Below are positions 36,340 through 51,000 of a stretch of 64,000 nucleotides of DNA, in pieces. The stretch lies in the NCBI GenBank assembly GCA_027886175.1, contig JAJNNQ010000009.1, forward strand, positions 20,309,501 through 20,373,500, given 5' to 3'. The notes beneath the pieces were generated by a model that searched no databases, was not told where the DNA came from, and saw only the letters and a program-made list of their open reading frames with translations. The stretch is from Phylloscopus collybita. Taxonomy: Eukaryota; Chordata; Aves; Passeriformes; Phylloscopidae. A program made the translations under genes and the position numbers. Position 1 is the stretch's first letter, and each line of letters begins with the position of its first letter.

Positions 36340-37255
36340 TCACAGTACACATCATGGACAACAGACAGGACGAGTTGGAAGTCACTGTGCTTCTAGAAAG
36401 ATATGACTTTGTTGCCATTACTGAAACTTGGTGAGAAGAATCCCATGATTGGAGTGTGACTGTCGATGGTACAGACTATTCAGAAGAGAGGAAGGAGAGG
36501 TGGAGGGACTGCCCTTCTACATCAGGGGTTGAATTGAGTGTGAAGAGCTGTCTTTGAAGAGCAGGTCAAAAGCCCATGGGTAAGAATTAGAGATCAAGGC
36601 AACAAAGAGAAGTCAATAACTGATGTCTACTGCATACCATCTGATAAAGGGGAGCCTTTTGAGGAAGCCTTCTTCCTCCTTCTTCAGGAGGCACAGCGTT
36701 CACAGGCTCTTGTCCTGCTGGGACACTTCAACCCCCCCAGCATCTGCAGGGAAAGTAGCACGGCAAGCTGCAGGCAGTCCAGGACAGTCCTGCAGTGCAT
36801 GGAGAACAACTCCTTGAGCCAGGTAACAGACAGAGGAGAGGTGATGCTGGGTCTGTTGGTCACCAACACAAGTGAGCTAATAGGGGATGTCAAGATTGGA
36901 GGTAGCCTGAGATGTGGTGTGGAGTTTGCAGTCTTGAGGGATATGGGTCAGGTAGGTCACTTTATACTTTAAAGTCAGAATCATGAACTTTAGGAAAACA
37001 AACTTCCAGCTCTCCAAGGTAATAGTCAACAGGATCCCATGGGAGACTGCTTGCAGGGACAAAGGAACCCAGGGGAGTTGGCAAATCTTTAAGAAAGTCT
37101 TCCATAGAGAGCAACACCTGGCAATCCCAGGTGCAAGAATCAGAGCAAGGAAGGCAAGAGCCCAACATGGCAGACTAGGGAACTGCTGGTCAAACCAAAG
37201 GGAAAGAAGTATTTAAATGCACAGGTGGTGGAAACAAGGACAAGTAATATGCACC
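36340..37255 (+). mobile_element. CR1 LINE ORF2 endonuclease fragment
   Basis: Broken-frame translation gives the CR1 endonuclease in order: DFVAITETW, DWSVTVDGTDYSEE, YHLIKG-type YRPPDQGEP equivalent, EEAFFLLLQEAQRSQALVLL, GHFNPPSICRESSTA, MENNSLSQV, LLVTNTSELIGDVKIGGSL and NFRKTNFQLSKVIVNRIPWE. The conserved ITETW and LLGxFN catalytic-region motifs are visible, but TGA follows ITETW and several shifts occur, so it is inactive. It stops near 37255 without reverse transcriptase or a 3' tail, which is unusual because LINE copies normally keep the 3' end. Confidence 0.85.
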
Positions 37256-37259
37256 ATTG

Positions 37260-38315
37260 TTCCATTGTTAAGTTGCAAGCTTGCTGGGCAAGTTTAAGGG
37301 GAAAGGTAATTGTGTTCACTCCGGTGGTGCACAAGAGAAGCATCAAAATTTTCAGGAGATCTAATAACAAAGTTTTACTTGCAAACTTAAGAACACTACG
37401 GTAAAACAAAGTACTTAGCAAATTTAAAAACAACATCCAGTTCAAAGTAAGTCACATCATAAACTTTATCTTAGGAAACTTAGAATTAGCCAGCTTCAAG
37501 TTATCCAGACACAACAAGGCCTTTACTAAAGCATTAACTGGAACTTTTTTAGTCTGGCTTAAAACATATTTCAATAAATTAGCAGAAGAAAGAGAGATCA
37601 ATTCATTAACTATGTTCAGTAAAAGTTGCTGGAAATCATGCAGAAGGTGATGTGAATTAGAGGCACAGAGAAGCACAGAACTCCAGACTGATCTACTGGT
37701 ATCTTGAGCTTCAAATACATAGATGGAGAATTTTTCCTAGGAGCAAGAACAAACATGATATTTTAAGACTATTTCTAACTCTAATCCTGTACCAGAACAA
37801 CATATAGCAGTACCCTCTGAGGTTCTAAACAAGCATCTGTCTATTCTCTATGAACAAACCATACACAGATGCTGGAAATCATCTGGAAAGCATGATTCAG
37901 AGTTAATAAACTAAAATAGAAATCTGCCTATAGGGGAAAATAGAAAATGTCCTCTTATATTCTCCAGAGAAACCTCTTAGAAACTTAAAAGGGTATTTTT
38001 GATGCCTAACTTATGGCTATCCTTTTCTTTAAGATGGAATATCTAGTTCTATTCAAAGAGAGAAAATATACTTTGTCTGAGAAAGTTATAGGATTGCCAA
38101 AGCCAGAATTGTTACCTGCACTAGAAAATAACCAAAACACGGTTATGTCAGTTGTCTAGCAAAGCTGCTAGCTTAACACAAAAAGTAGCTAATTATCATA
38201 CTTCATCCCTGAAAAGTAACACAGACCTGTTACATATAGAATTCTGGAGACTTATAGTTTATTACTATTTTGTTTTTCAACAGCTAGAATCCAAATATCA
38301 CCCAGTTTTTCTACC
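37260..38315. other. Unidentified segment between two LINE fragments
   Basis: This lies right after the CR1 endonuclease piece. A 70-codon or so plus-strand stretch around 37400-37630 is open (FILGNLELASFKL, then LVWLKTYFNKLAEERE) but matches nothing I know. It could be worn LINE, other transposon or unique sequence. Confidence 0.4.
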
Positions 38316-38319
38316 CAAC

Positions 38320-38475
38320 AATAACCCCTTCTTAAAGAGGACATAGCGTCTCCAGACTTTGATGCATTTCCCAAGCTGCAAAGATATTCATGGATATCTT
38401 TTAACTGCATTAAATATACTTCACCCATTCTCTAAGCATCCTGCAGTAAATGTCATCAGGCCTAGAGTATTTAAG
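38320..38475 (-). mobile_element. Old CR1/L3-like reverse-transcriptase fragment, antisense
   Basis: Minus-strand translation yields RPDDIYCRMLREWVK followed, after shifts, by a Trp-Glu block and LFKKG. This matches the GPDGIHPRVLKE...W...IFKKG start of the CR1-clade reverse transcriptase. It is strongly diverged. Confidence 0.5.
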
Positions 38476-38794
38476 ACTGCCTTAATTAGATTTTTCCTGG
38501 CATTGCTAAATGCTTCACCTGATTGAAATATCTAAGTTTTCTTTTCTGCAGCTGTGTCTCAGCAGTTGTCACTGTCTGACTCAATACTGCACAGATGTGA
38601 TTCCAGCTGCTGTGTTTAGCTGCGAGGTTTTGATGGCAAAGCCAGTCCTCCCTGATCTGTTAGTGTACCACCTTGTACTTTGAAATCCCATATTCATTTC
38701 CTTGATTGTATTGTTTTCTTTTTCTCCAGTTCTTCTCTACTGTGTTGTTTTATTAGTGTACTTGTCATTAGACTGCTTCTCATTTTTCTATTCT

Positions 38795-38875
38795 ACTATG
38801 AAGTCATCAGTCAAAATGTTAAGCAAGATCTTTACTCAGAACAGATCCCGTGGCTGCTCTTGTGACGGTGACAGA
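38795..38875 (-). mobile_element. Old CR1-like RT fragment (SVLGPVLFNIFIDD region), antisense
   Basis: The reverse complement reads GGGATCTGTTCTGAGTAAAG then CTTGCTTAACATTTTGACTG and ATGAC, close to the CR1 DNA encoding G-S-V-L-x-P-V-L-F-N-I-F-I-D-D. Small insertions break the frame. Confidence 0.55.
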
Positions 38876-38879
38876 ACAG

Positions 38880-41800
38880 TTCAAGTGTCTGCATTCTCAG
38901 GAATCCACATTTTTTGACTTTTGTGTAAATGTGTGTGTGTCTATGTGTTAGTCTTTGCTGCTATCCACAGCACAATCAGTCTGTTCCATTTCCTGCCTGC
39001 CAGCTGCACGGTTAGCCAGGCTTGATGTGAGATGGTCACTGAATCAGTCAAATGCTAAAAGTCAGTACAAAATGTGCCTTAAGACCTGCCTCATGACAGT
39101 GCCACTATTTATTTACTGACCTTCAGAGAGGTCAAGATTTGATGCTGCTTTGCTCCTCTTCTCCTATGGCAGCAGCTAGTAAGGATTCTTCTGAATTATT
39201 GTATCTATTCAATTTTTTTGTTGTATTGGATAAGAGAAGTCTTCTTCAAATGGTCTGGGAGTTCATGTAAGCAAAGGTCAGTAGTAGATGCAGACTAATT
39301 CCTTTCTCAGATGTGTTTGCTCTCCTGTAAATATTGGTGTTTCTTTGACAATAGATTTGAAGCTGTTCACTGGAGAAAGAGAAAATGGCAATAGCCTTGA
39401 AACCTACTCCCTATCCTGGATCTTACCGCTGCACAATGAGATTGATGCTGCACTCCTCCTAGCTGTTAGGAACCCGAGGAGTTATTTGATCCTTTGTGTC
39501 CTACACAACACCTTCCGCTTTTGTTATTCCCTGGGCAGCAGGAATAGGATTCTGACCCTGAATTTCAACAGCTTAACTGTATTTTAAAATAAAATAGAAA
39601 ATTCTTTTATACTTCATTTTACTATCTTGGCAAGATGTAATTCTCCTTGAACCTCGGCAATTCTCATGTTACCCTTGTGTATGACTTCTAAGAGTCAACA
39701 ATTTTTCCCCGATCAGATGATTTTTCTGTTTCATTAAGGTTATCATCTTGCTCGGCACTTCACAGATGGTGGTTCAGGCTAGACCTCCATTATACAAGTT
39801 CTTTCCACACCCCCTTTGCTTGAAATCCTGACTCCCTGTAGTTTTATAGATTTGTATAGTCTTGTACAGTTCTGTACCAGCTCTGTGCCAACTAGTCCTT
39901 TAACAAGTTGATTTTAATTAGTTCCCTTGATGAATGAAAGATTGCCTTTTGAAATTGAGAACTTCATGGAAAGGGTATATGAATAAGCATAAATTATGCA
40001 GTAAAATCCAGCATGTCATCCTCTCCACAGTAACCACCTGTATCTTGTACCTGCCTGATCCTTTACTAAACAAAGAGCAAATTGATCTAACTTTACAGTA
40101 TGACCATAAGTACAACTGAGTACTTTGCAAGTTTTCACTTCATTCCACCATAACTTGCATATTGAGATTTAAATGTTTCTTCATTTTATATTTCAGTGTA
40201 ATTTGTATTAACTCATAATTATATTCATACCATACTGTGATGTTATTTGCTCATTGGATTAAGACATATTTAATGAATTCTGCTAGAACAGTCAGCAGTG
40301 TCTACACTTGTTACCACATTACTAATTCTACTGTCTGTGCAATGTGGCAACATAAAAAAATCCCAATATTTCTCAAATATGGAAATATATAGCTTCAAAA
40401 ATTCCATATGGAGCTACAGAATCATTTATTACAACCAAATGTGGCATTAGAACACCAGGACAAAAAGTCCTCAGGTTAAAGTAAATTTTTTTTATTGATC
40501 CTTTCCTAAAATTATATAAATCTGCAAGGATCTTTATCCCATTCTACCTTGTTTCTTCAGTAGGTGTTACAGTGTCCTTAACTCAATAACACCTTTCTAT
40601 TTCATTTTTTGTCCCAGTAGAAAAAAGGTTTTAAAAGTAAGAACAATGATTATCATTCTCTCGCATTTTAGTCACTCCTTTAACAAATCCCTTCACGTTA
40701 TGCAATATTTCAAATTCTTCAATGTGTTGCCTGGAAGAACCATTTAACAAAGATGGAATTCATTTAACTACTGCTTTCAAAAATATCCATCTTTTTGGAT
40801 GGTGTCTGGCCAACTACTCAGGGAAATACATAACCCATTTTTAAAAATCTTTTTACCAACTTTTCTCTCACATTAGCCCTCGATTTCTGTAATCTCTGAG
40901 CCTGATGATGAGAAGGTAGTTGGAATATGCTTTTTCAGTCATTCCTCCTAGGTATGTGAGCTGCTGCCAAGTGAGGGGAGCCTGGTTTATGTCTAGGTTT
41001 ATCTGTAGTGTCAGGATTGCTGAAGCTGGACTGAAAGCTAGAATGAGAAGGCTGAGGAATTAGATTTCTTAATAAATTAGTTTTCTAAATAAGTTATGAC
41101 CACATCTTGCAGGAAGAGGAGCTGACTCTTATCAGGATTAGAGACCTCACTGAACTCAGGCTCAGCACTGTGTGGCTGTAATGATCAAACTGTGATTACT
41201 TGCTAGGAGAGCAGCTTTAAATGGGAAAAATTTTGGTTACCCCACTTACCAACATTGTTTAGGACCACTGAATTATCCTTTTAGCCTTTAGCTCTGCAGT
41301 GACTGTACCATAGACAAAAAGGAAGGTAGCAAACAGGGATATCACTGTAGAGCCTCTGAGTGTGCTGCAGATATATTTAAATTATTTGCTCTCTGTATTG
41401 CCCTTGAGGGATATGTTTGTGCATATGGTACTTATACAAAAAAGATGCAATTAATCTGATTCTCAAGTTTGCTTTGCCTTCTCTATTCATCTACATCAGG
41501 AGCAAGTGCAACATCGTTCAGCTGAACCCCAGGAGCATAGTTTAAACCCAGTTAGTAGTCCAAAGATGTGAAATTATACAAGAACACTAGAGCAAGGTTA
41601 GAAAAACATTTAAGACAGTTTGAATCTGAAATAACATTAACCTGACACTCAATCAGTATCTTCCAGAGTGAAAGATTACTGGCCAACTCTTCGACTCAAT
41701 TATAACATTATTCTATTTGTATTACAGGGAAGGTAGATTAAAATACCCTTTCAGTGGCTAATGAACACTGGAACAATGCTCTTTGTTACCACAAGGTGTC

Positions 41801-44800
41801 ACTTTTACAACTCTTGGATGGGCAGCAAAGTTTAAAAGCAAAATATGAGATGGAATCATTCCCTAATTCTTCCTGAAATTGCTATGCTAGTTTTTCTAGT
41901 TTGCTTATTATATTTGGTATGAAGATTGAATTAGCTACATATTAGATCTGAGCAGACATCTTATGAAGAACAATCTGTGCCGTTTAGCAGCTGTTTCTGC
42001 TTTTGAAACTTCAGAAGCAAAATACGACTTCCTTCAGTTTGCCAGTTATCTAGATTTGTGTAATATTTGTGATATAATTAATATTACTCCAAATTTAAGT
42101 ATTGCACACTGGATATTAGTTAGCTAATACTGCTAATATTTCTGCCCTTTAGGTAAGCACTTGTGCATTTATAGAAACATAGCTCAGAATATTTTTAGAT
42201 ATGGCTATGACTACAGTTCTTTTAAAAAAATTTCAGCAGTAATGCTTTTTAAATTCACTCACTCTACAAATTCACAGACTCACATGCTCACACTCACCAC
42301 GAGCTCACATAGAGCTTCAGCAGCCTCACCCCTAATAGGCTATTGAATTCAGCAATCCCTAACAATTACAATAAAAAATGTGTGTGTCCTAAGCCATCGT
42401 GGATCAGTAGAAACATCCCCATGAGCTTCAAAAGACTTTAAATAAAACATATCTGAAGTACTAAATACCTGTATTTTATTTAAGATCATAGAATAGCCTA
42501 AGTAATTTCTTAAGCAAACCTATCTAAATAGTTGCACAATTTAAAACTTAAAATTTCAGTCTACACCAGAAAGACAAATTAAAGTATATCACTATTGCTG
42601 TTGTTAGAAAACTGATAAAGGAAACAGGAAATATACAGAACTGTTTTCAGGTAAGGTCTTGATCTTAAGTGGATTTATTACTACAACTTTAATGGGAAAA
42701 CCCCAAACTTTTAATGGTAAGGGCTTTTTTTTTCCTGTGATTTCTCACTCTAAAAAGTAAGCAAGAAATGTTTTGAAGAATTTAAATGTTCCTGTTTTTA
42801 CTATAAGCCTAATTTATTAATCATCTCACTGCACACTTTGTAAAATTATCAGCTACAGTGATACTTTTAACAAATCACGTATGTCTATAACATTTCTCAT
42901 CAATTTTAATAAGCTGGTGTGATTTTATAATTGTCTTGTAATCACTAATGTGGTAAATATCAGTGCATTTCTACTTGGTAAATGCACTTCAATTACTGTG
43001 GCATCCTCTTTTATAAACCTGGAAAGCCTGTGCTTTCACTTATATAGAAGTAAAACCTGTTCATTACAATAAAATATTTAACTTTAAAAAACCCACTATC
43101 ATTTTTCGTGAGAGCTGCCATTTCAGAAAAATCTGTTCCCAAATTTGACTGAAGACTCTGAGGGAAAATGCAGATTAAATTATATCTACTATAAAACATT
43201 TGTGCACTTAGAGTGCATGTTTTTAAATAAAACAAACCGAGGAGCATCTCTCAAACAAAAAGAGGCCACAAGAACCAAGAGGAAATTGGTTGAGTTAGTT
43301 TTGCTAATCACGTATCTTGAATGCATTTTGGCATATTTTAAACCACTACTCCAGGGTAACTGAGATCCATAAATGCACTGACAGAGACTTTGGGGAAATG
43401 AAATGAAACTGACAGTTTTTCCTTAAGTGATCCTCTAAATTTAACCACAAAGGTCATTTAGCAATATGCATATTGGCATAATGATACATAGCCTCAGACA
43501 ACAGGCAACTAATTCATAGATGAGCAGCTGGTTACAAAATCTGGCTGACAAAGTAACTACTTCTAACAGATCAAGCTATGAGTTCCAGAAAGAAAAATAA
43601 TTGCTCTTATTCTCCTGTTGTTATTTCTCTTCTTTTTAACAGAGAAGATAATTTTTTAAATCATGATGGTTCCTGTGAGGTGTTGCTGCTGAAAAAAATC
43701 TGATAGTAAGTCTCAGACTGAACTGTGTGAAACTGTCTTTGAAACCTTTTAATATTTCTCCAATACAAACACTCTTTGTTCCTGTAGCATCCAATGCACA
43801 GTGTTAGCATATTATACATTAGCAATAAATGCAAAACCAGTAAATTGGTGGATTCAAACAGTGTGTGTTGAAATTCCTCATTTATACGAGGAACATATTA
43901 CAGACATGCTACATATTTCACAGGGTTATTTTGGAATAGATGGAGTGTAATTCTTGGAATAAATGTCTGTGATCTTAGAGCTATGAAGCCACTAGGCATT
44001 ATTACCAAACATTGAAGAAATTATCACAAAATGTCTTAGTTTATTACAATTTGTAAAAGTGCTATTGTATCTTTGCTTTGATGAAGCTAATTGGAGAAAT
44101 ACAGACCCTATGGATTAAAATTCAAGCATGCATGTCAACTTTTCCCAGGATGAAAGTGTCCGGATCCTTGATTGTAATTCAAACTAATAAACACTTTAGA
44201 CCCAGTTACCCTTTTACAACAATAGACAAGCAAGGAAGAGATAATTGCATACTGTTCTGTAACATATCTGTATATTAAATTTTCCAAATGATTTTTTAAT
44301 TATTGTGCTCTAACTTTGTGAATAGAACTGACTAATCCTTTTGTTTTAAATGAAAGGAAAACAAATATGAATCCACTAACCTCTCTCAATGAACAGCAGG
44401 GGAAATTGCTATCATACAAAAAAATTTCATGAAACATTTTGGATTAATTTGTTTCTGTATAGTTTTTTACTAAGTGCAAACATGAATAGGACTATTAATT
44501 CAGGTTGTCATTTTTAACTTAAAATAGAAAAAAATTAAAATCAGAACATCTTCAAAACTACATAATAGCTCTAGTTCTTTTAGATGTGAAGAAACAACAG
44601 TACATATTTGAATACTGACATTTTTCATAACTTATATCAATCATGTATGTATGGGAAAAAGGAGGCACCTCCCTAACTCCAGATTGCATGGGTAATTCAG
44701 GAAAAAAATTAAAGAAAACCATTAATGGTCTGGAGGATTTGACTGGGATATTTAAGAACATGTGTGTTGACATAAGCATGTGTGTCTTCGCTTAACAATT

Positions 44801-47800
44801 ACAAAGCATGAGGTAACATGGGCATTTAAAATCTCTAAAAGGCAGAACTTCAAAAAGTATTATTACTTGGGGTATATCACCAGGATTAGAAATAATAACT
44901 CAAAACTTCAGAGATACATTTTTATTTACTAGATATATAAAAATAATTTGTCCATAAAATATGAAGTAAATTACTTTTTTAGCCCAAGTATTCACTTATA
45001 ATGTCAACTGGAAAACTGGCAGCTGTAGTTCCCAGGGAACACCTTGTTTCATTGATATCCATGATTTCTACTGATACTGAGTATTATCCTTTAAGGGCAA
45101 TCTGGCACCCTTTGAAGGATGAACTCAAGTCAGCTCTATGTAGCACTTACTTCTAATATTTAGGTCTATCCATTTTACTTCCTTAGGATAAGTTCTATCC
45201 GTGCTACTGACAGCAAAAATTGAAAGGAGTCCATAGTGGTTGGTTACCTTCTCAAGCGAATGTGTCCATTAAAGTTTTTGCAGCTGTACTCCTGTCGAAC
45301 AGTGAAGTCAGACATGAGCCAAGTACAGGCTGATGGCTCAGACCTACTCCTCTACTATTTTGTCTAAATAGCAGCCCAATATTGTCATCTGGTGCTTCTC
45401 TTCCTCCCTTCGTGCAGAGAATTCAGTCAGGCTTTGATGTGCTTCAGAGATGAAGGACAGAGTAAATGGGGTTTTTCCATTTTAACACCTGTAAATTAAA
45501 GTACACTATTTAAAATACATTCATTAATTTAGCTGCATTTGTTCTTAAACAATTTTTGAACCTGGGATTAGAATTCCAATGAATCCATGTTAGCACAGTC
45601 AAAACATGCCAGTATTTCTACCACAGGAGCAGTTACTCATATTTAGCTTTCTGAGGATAAGGTTCTCTGACATTCAGTTACACAATCTATACAGACACTA
45701 CACAGGGAAGCATATAACATTCAAAACTATATCAGTGTGACTGAGTCACAATGGCTTCAATTTTTCCCTTCAAATGTAAATGTACATCCTCATCCCCTCT
45801 CACAATTTGTTTCTTGCAGCAAGAATAAAAGAGGTTTTATAAGACTGTTGCAAATATAAAATATTCACCACTAAACCATAATTTTTGCTCATTTGTAAGA
45901 TATAAACACTTCCAATTAAATGAAAAATTCAGCCTCAAGATCTTTCCTTCCCCTTCCAACAAATAATTTACACTGGGGTTTACAGACTTTGTAAAGTCTT
46001 TGGCTTTATTGGTAGTGCAGGAATAATGTGCTTCTAAAAGTTGTTGCACTGGCATGTAAATACTGCAAACAGGGAGCAGCTGATGAAAAAAAAGCCTAAA
46101 TTAGAGAGACCTGGCATCTTCTTTTCCTTACATCTTTCTCAGTAATTCTTATTTTAGAACAGGTTCTAATAGGATAAATGCTTTTCTTGAACTTAAGATT
46201 GTAACAGGTGCTTTCCTCTCAGGCTTGTTAAGTCTCACAGCATAGACAGATTCTTGGTTATGAGCAAACTGGGGCATCTGAACCTGAGCAAGCAAAACAG
46301 CTTTATGTAACCAATCTGTTGATTCTGTCAAATGCTGAAATAATTTTAGCATATAGTGAGAATAAAATTACAAAAGGTAAATGTTGATTTTACTCCAATA
46401 AATTTTTTGAAAGCAGACCTATATGCACGAAGCATTAATGTTGGCAGCATGAAGAAATAAACATGTGCTTTAAAAGGAAAGAAATCTTTCAGTTAGTAAA
46501 CATCTTAAAGCACTTCAGAGGCATGCACAAGATGAGAGAAATGCTCTTTTGAAATACAATAAAAAGCTATTATAAGAATAGTGCAAATGAATATTGAGAC
46601 AGGAAACTCTACCTTGAAAAATATAAAATGGGTCAAAATATATATTATGGTGTAAATGATACTTGTAATCCTAATATGAGCACCACAAAGAAGAGTATAA
46701 TGCCACTTACTCCATTTCAAACCCCATTAAGTGTGTGTTATGTGCGCTGAAGTCAATGGCAACAGATATTTACTTGTAAGTCACAGTATTTCTGAATTTC
46801 ACTTGCTTTCAGTTTCTCGCTTGCTTGTGTTGTAATTCTGCCATCAGCAAAAATTTTTGGTGACTACTGAATTCATCCATAGAGTATGATATACTATATT
46901 TCATATCCAACAGATAAAAAACCACTCACTGGAATTACAATCCCCAGCATTCACACCCAAATTCCCAAAATCCCAGACTCACAGGAATTATTTCACCTAG
47001 GTATTTGTTCTTTTAAGTTTTAGATTTCTTTGTTTCTTTTCCAAGAAGAATGCCTTTAACAACAGATGACCTGTTATTCTTGGTGATTAATATGAGTAAT
47101 TGCAAGACAGGTAATTGTTGCAAGTTAATTATGACTTTACAGTAAGCAATATTTAAATGAGACATACAAAGAGTTCTTGGAAGACAGAACAGCAAATAGT
47201 CAAAATAGATAAGAAACCCAAACTGTAAATCAAAAGTGATATAAATAATATTGCATTTCTCTTTTATAGTAACTTCAGTTGCATTTTTAATGTTTAGTTT
47301 AGTAGCATAGGTGGTTTTGTTTTAATCTCCAAGAGATAGAATTCCTATCATGTGTTTGAAATAACTCATTGGTTTGCATTTAAGCCTGTTCTCTTCTGTC
47401 TCTGATTCTACAAAAGAGGCAGAATTTTTCAAACATTTTTTTTTATCTTTTCAATCTTTTATCATCATTTCTTCAATACTTTTTTTCCTGTTCATTTATC
47501 TGGATTTTGCAGCAGACAACTTACTTTAAGTATTTTAAATGGAAATTATATGATCTGTCTGGAGCAGGATGTCAACCACTTCCATGTTTTGCTGTTGTGA
47601 TTCTGCATTTGTTGAACTTCAAACCCTTAGCAAGTGCAACAGCACTGAACTTATCTGAAGTCAACTCATACGACCTATTACTCTTTCATTTTTTTTTCTC
47701 GGATATATAAATTGAAAAACTGGGAAAAAGAGAAGACAATGTGCGGTGAACACTTTTGGGTTCAGACATTGGAGACAGAGGAACTTGAAAAATATATGTG

Positions 47801-48000
47801 ATAAAGCAGCAAACTGGCACAAAGGAGAGAAAGAAATGAAAGTCTTCCTGAGGGAAGGCAAGTATAAAAGTTTCCAACATATCAATCAGCCCAGATATTT
47901 CTGATCCCTTGCTGAAATACTGCTGGCAAATAGTTCACAGAAGTCAGAACATCTTCCTCTATGTGGATCCCTCCATTAGTATTGAAAAAAAGACTCCAAT
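38880..48000. other. Intergenic desert, nothing recognised
   Basis: A short TG run near 38928. Otherwise AT-rich sequence; no open frame here shows domain-like content, and I could not identify a repeat with confidence. Confidence 0.45.
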
Positions 48001-51000
48001 CTTGTTTGAAAGGAATCCAAAATGAATTGAGAACCATATAGATGCAGAGAAAAAAGCTTAGGGAAAGGGACACTAAATTACCATGTATTGCATTGCTTTC
48101 ACAAATAACTAAAATTCACATAATCAAAAATGAAAGTTGCACTGCACAAAATGTTGTTTACTGATTAAAAGCCATTATATTTGCTGCTATATTGAAATGA
48201 TTTATGACAAGACTGATTAAGAGAACAGTTCTACCCACTGATTTACAGAAGATGGATGGGATCATTGTGAACATATAATTTTATTTCACATAAAATCAGC
48301 CGGAGAACATCTACCTATTATTAGGTAGATTAATGATAATCCAAACAGCCTTTGACCAGAAAGAATTAACTAATGTCATGGTTGGACAACCTTTTCTATC
48401 GACCAGTTTATTAGGTATTTTCATCTTATGTACATTCAAATTAATAAAATGGAAACTCACTTCTGCAGTTGATCAAAACTTACAGTTGGTCTTGGAAACC
48501 TACTTTGCCATTATTCCAATCTACATTAATGCTTATTTATGAACTGCAACATGAACTTTAACAGATTCTGTGGTAATACCTCTGCAGGTGGAACTGGACA
48601 TGAGCACAATTCCTCCAGCCTTGGGCTAGAAAGTCTTCCAAATGCAGGAGGAAGGGAAAAGTTATGCCCAAATGTGCAAGAAAACTTTGAAATGCTTTAT
48701 GAATTTCACATCACAATATGCTTATATCAGTGTACATATATCAATAAATCTATTGATTTATGCTGCACTGAAGGAAAGCTAGACTTTCAGCATTTCATTT
48801 AAACAGGCAGCATACTTGGAAATAAACTGTCATCTACTCCACTGAAAACACTGGGAGATTACCAGTATTAGTGATTAAATATAATCTCATATTTGAGTTG
48901 ATTGAAACCTCCAATAGAGAACATGCCACTGTGTGTTTCAGGTGTGTGAAACTTCTGAAAATTATTCTAATGCTGCATTTCCTGGGACCTGATTAAAACT
49001 TAGTTGAAGCTTTTCAAGGTGAAATGTTACATTTCTAGATTTTCACAGAGTTAGTTTTAGTTTCTCCGTACATTTTTTCCCTGTAGAAAACATCAGCACC
49101 TACCAAAACAACACTTTGTCAAAGCTTAACACATCAGCTTACAACTTCTTCCTTAAAAAATGTTGCTTAGAAGATCAGCATCAATAAGCCGCATATCCCA
49201 TGGGATGCCTGGACTGGATTCATCTATGGAGAAACCTTCAACTGACCAATTCAATATCTACTCTTCCCTCAGCTACAGCTGAGATTAGCAGCTGACCACA
49301 GAAAATATGTATTTAGTGGCATTTGAAGGTTAGCATTCAGACTAAGCACTGTTTTTCTGAGTTTTTCGAATAGAGGAAGCACAATTTAAGCATGATTTAA
49401 CTAAAGCAGAGCCTTTGACTGGAAACTTGCCCTAGAAGTCAGCATCAGGGATCTCACATGTCAGGACAGACAAATTCTCACCTGTACTGCAAGTTCTGAA
49501 TCTGTTATTTCTTCCCAAGGCACATGTCAGCTTTCAGATCCCATGAGCTAACTTCTGTGTATCTGCCCATATCCACTACCTGACTACAAGTGAATTTTAG
49601 CCCTTTCTAATCCTCCTTTCCCTGTTTTCATTGAGCCTGCTTCTCATCAAATGAACCAAACGTGCTTTATGGATTCTATTAAATTCATGATTCCTGTCAT
49701 GTTACTGGCTCTCTGGAGATGTACACAGGCTGCACTGCTCATAACATGAGGCTTTGCCATTTTCTGTGCTTACATCTGAAATAAGATGCTGAAGCAATAG
49801 AATAGATTGCTCCTAACCAGAAAAAAAAGCAGAGTATTCCTTCATCTTTTCCAGGTTCTCACCCAGCCCCAAGGTGATTACATGCTGTTACCTTCTGGTT
49901 TACCTAGGTGCCCAAAAACTGCCCCCAGGGCAAAGAAATAGATCCAGTCACTTGACAATGGGACAGGAGAGATTGGTGTGAGCTTCCTGGTCTATCATCA
50001 GTGAACCCTTAGATCAGCTAGGCCAATCTTAAATACTGACACTAAGAAAACAATTTTCTTTTTCAGTTTCTCCTTGGCTCTTGTATTTTAATGTGTCCTG
50101 TCACTGGACACTGCTGAGAATTTACTTCTCCCCATTTGGTATTAGTAACATTCATAGAATATGGTTGGTTAGTTGCATGGTCTGTCTTGCCTATATTGTT
50201 GTGTGACTTTTCCTTCAGTCCAATTCTGTTCCTTTTTACTCTTAAATTTTGCTTCTCAAAAGTCTCACCTCACAAAAACCACAGGTGTTTTGTTTTTTTT
50301 TACTATGGAAAAAACCAGTATGATTTGCTGTCCATGCTTCCTAAATGTTTATTCACAAAGGATATCAGTAATGTCAGTAAAAGACTCATAGGACTGAAAA
50401 ATCTCTGTGGTCAAAGGCACAGGACATTTGAGTTTGATGGAAATATCTTATGAGTTTGAATAAACCAAATTCCCTTTCATATGTTTGGTTTGACACCTCC
50501 TTTACAAGTTATTCTCCTATGTGTTCCCATTATAGAGAGCTGTTTGTCAAAAATTTTGATTCTTTTGTCCTACGACTGCTCTTCCAGTATGACATATTCT
50601 ATTTTCATAATAATTGAATTTGACCAGATGTTTTTAGTTATTACCACTATTTTCCTGAACTCTGTATGTGGCTGCATCCGTATCTCAGGAGATACTTGTT
50701 CTGTACAAGAGACCATATGCTTATTTTTCTTTATTTTCTTCAATTACACTTCTAAGATAGGCTAAAGATAGACAGCCATGCAATTTAATCCATGATGCTC
50801 ATATATTACAGCATTCTGCAGAAGAACAGAAAATGAGAAGTTCTTTCCAATAACTATGAAAATCTGTCAAAAGGACAGTTTTAGACTGAGATGATTGGGC
50901 AGATGCCAGACAAAAATAGTAATATAAATTACTCAGTGACACTTGGTTTTAAGCTGCCTGGATCTCACACTCAAAAGATCAGTCCCTTACACAAATTCAG

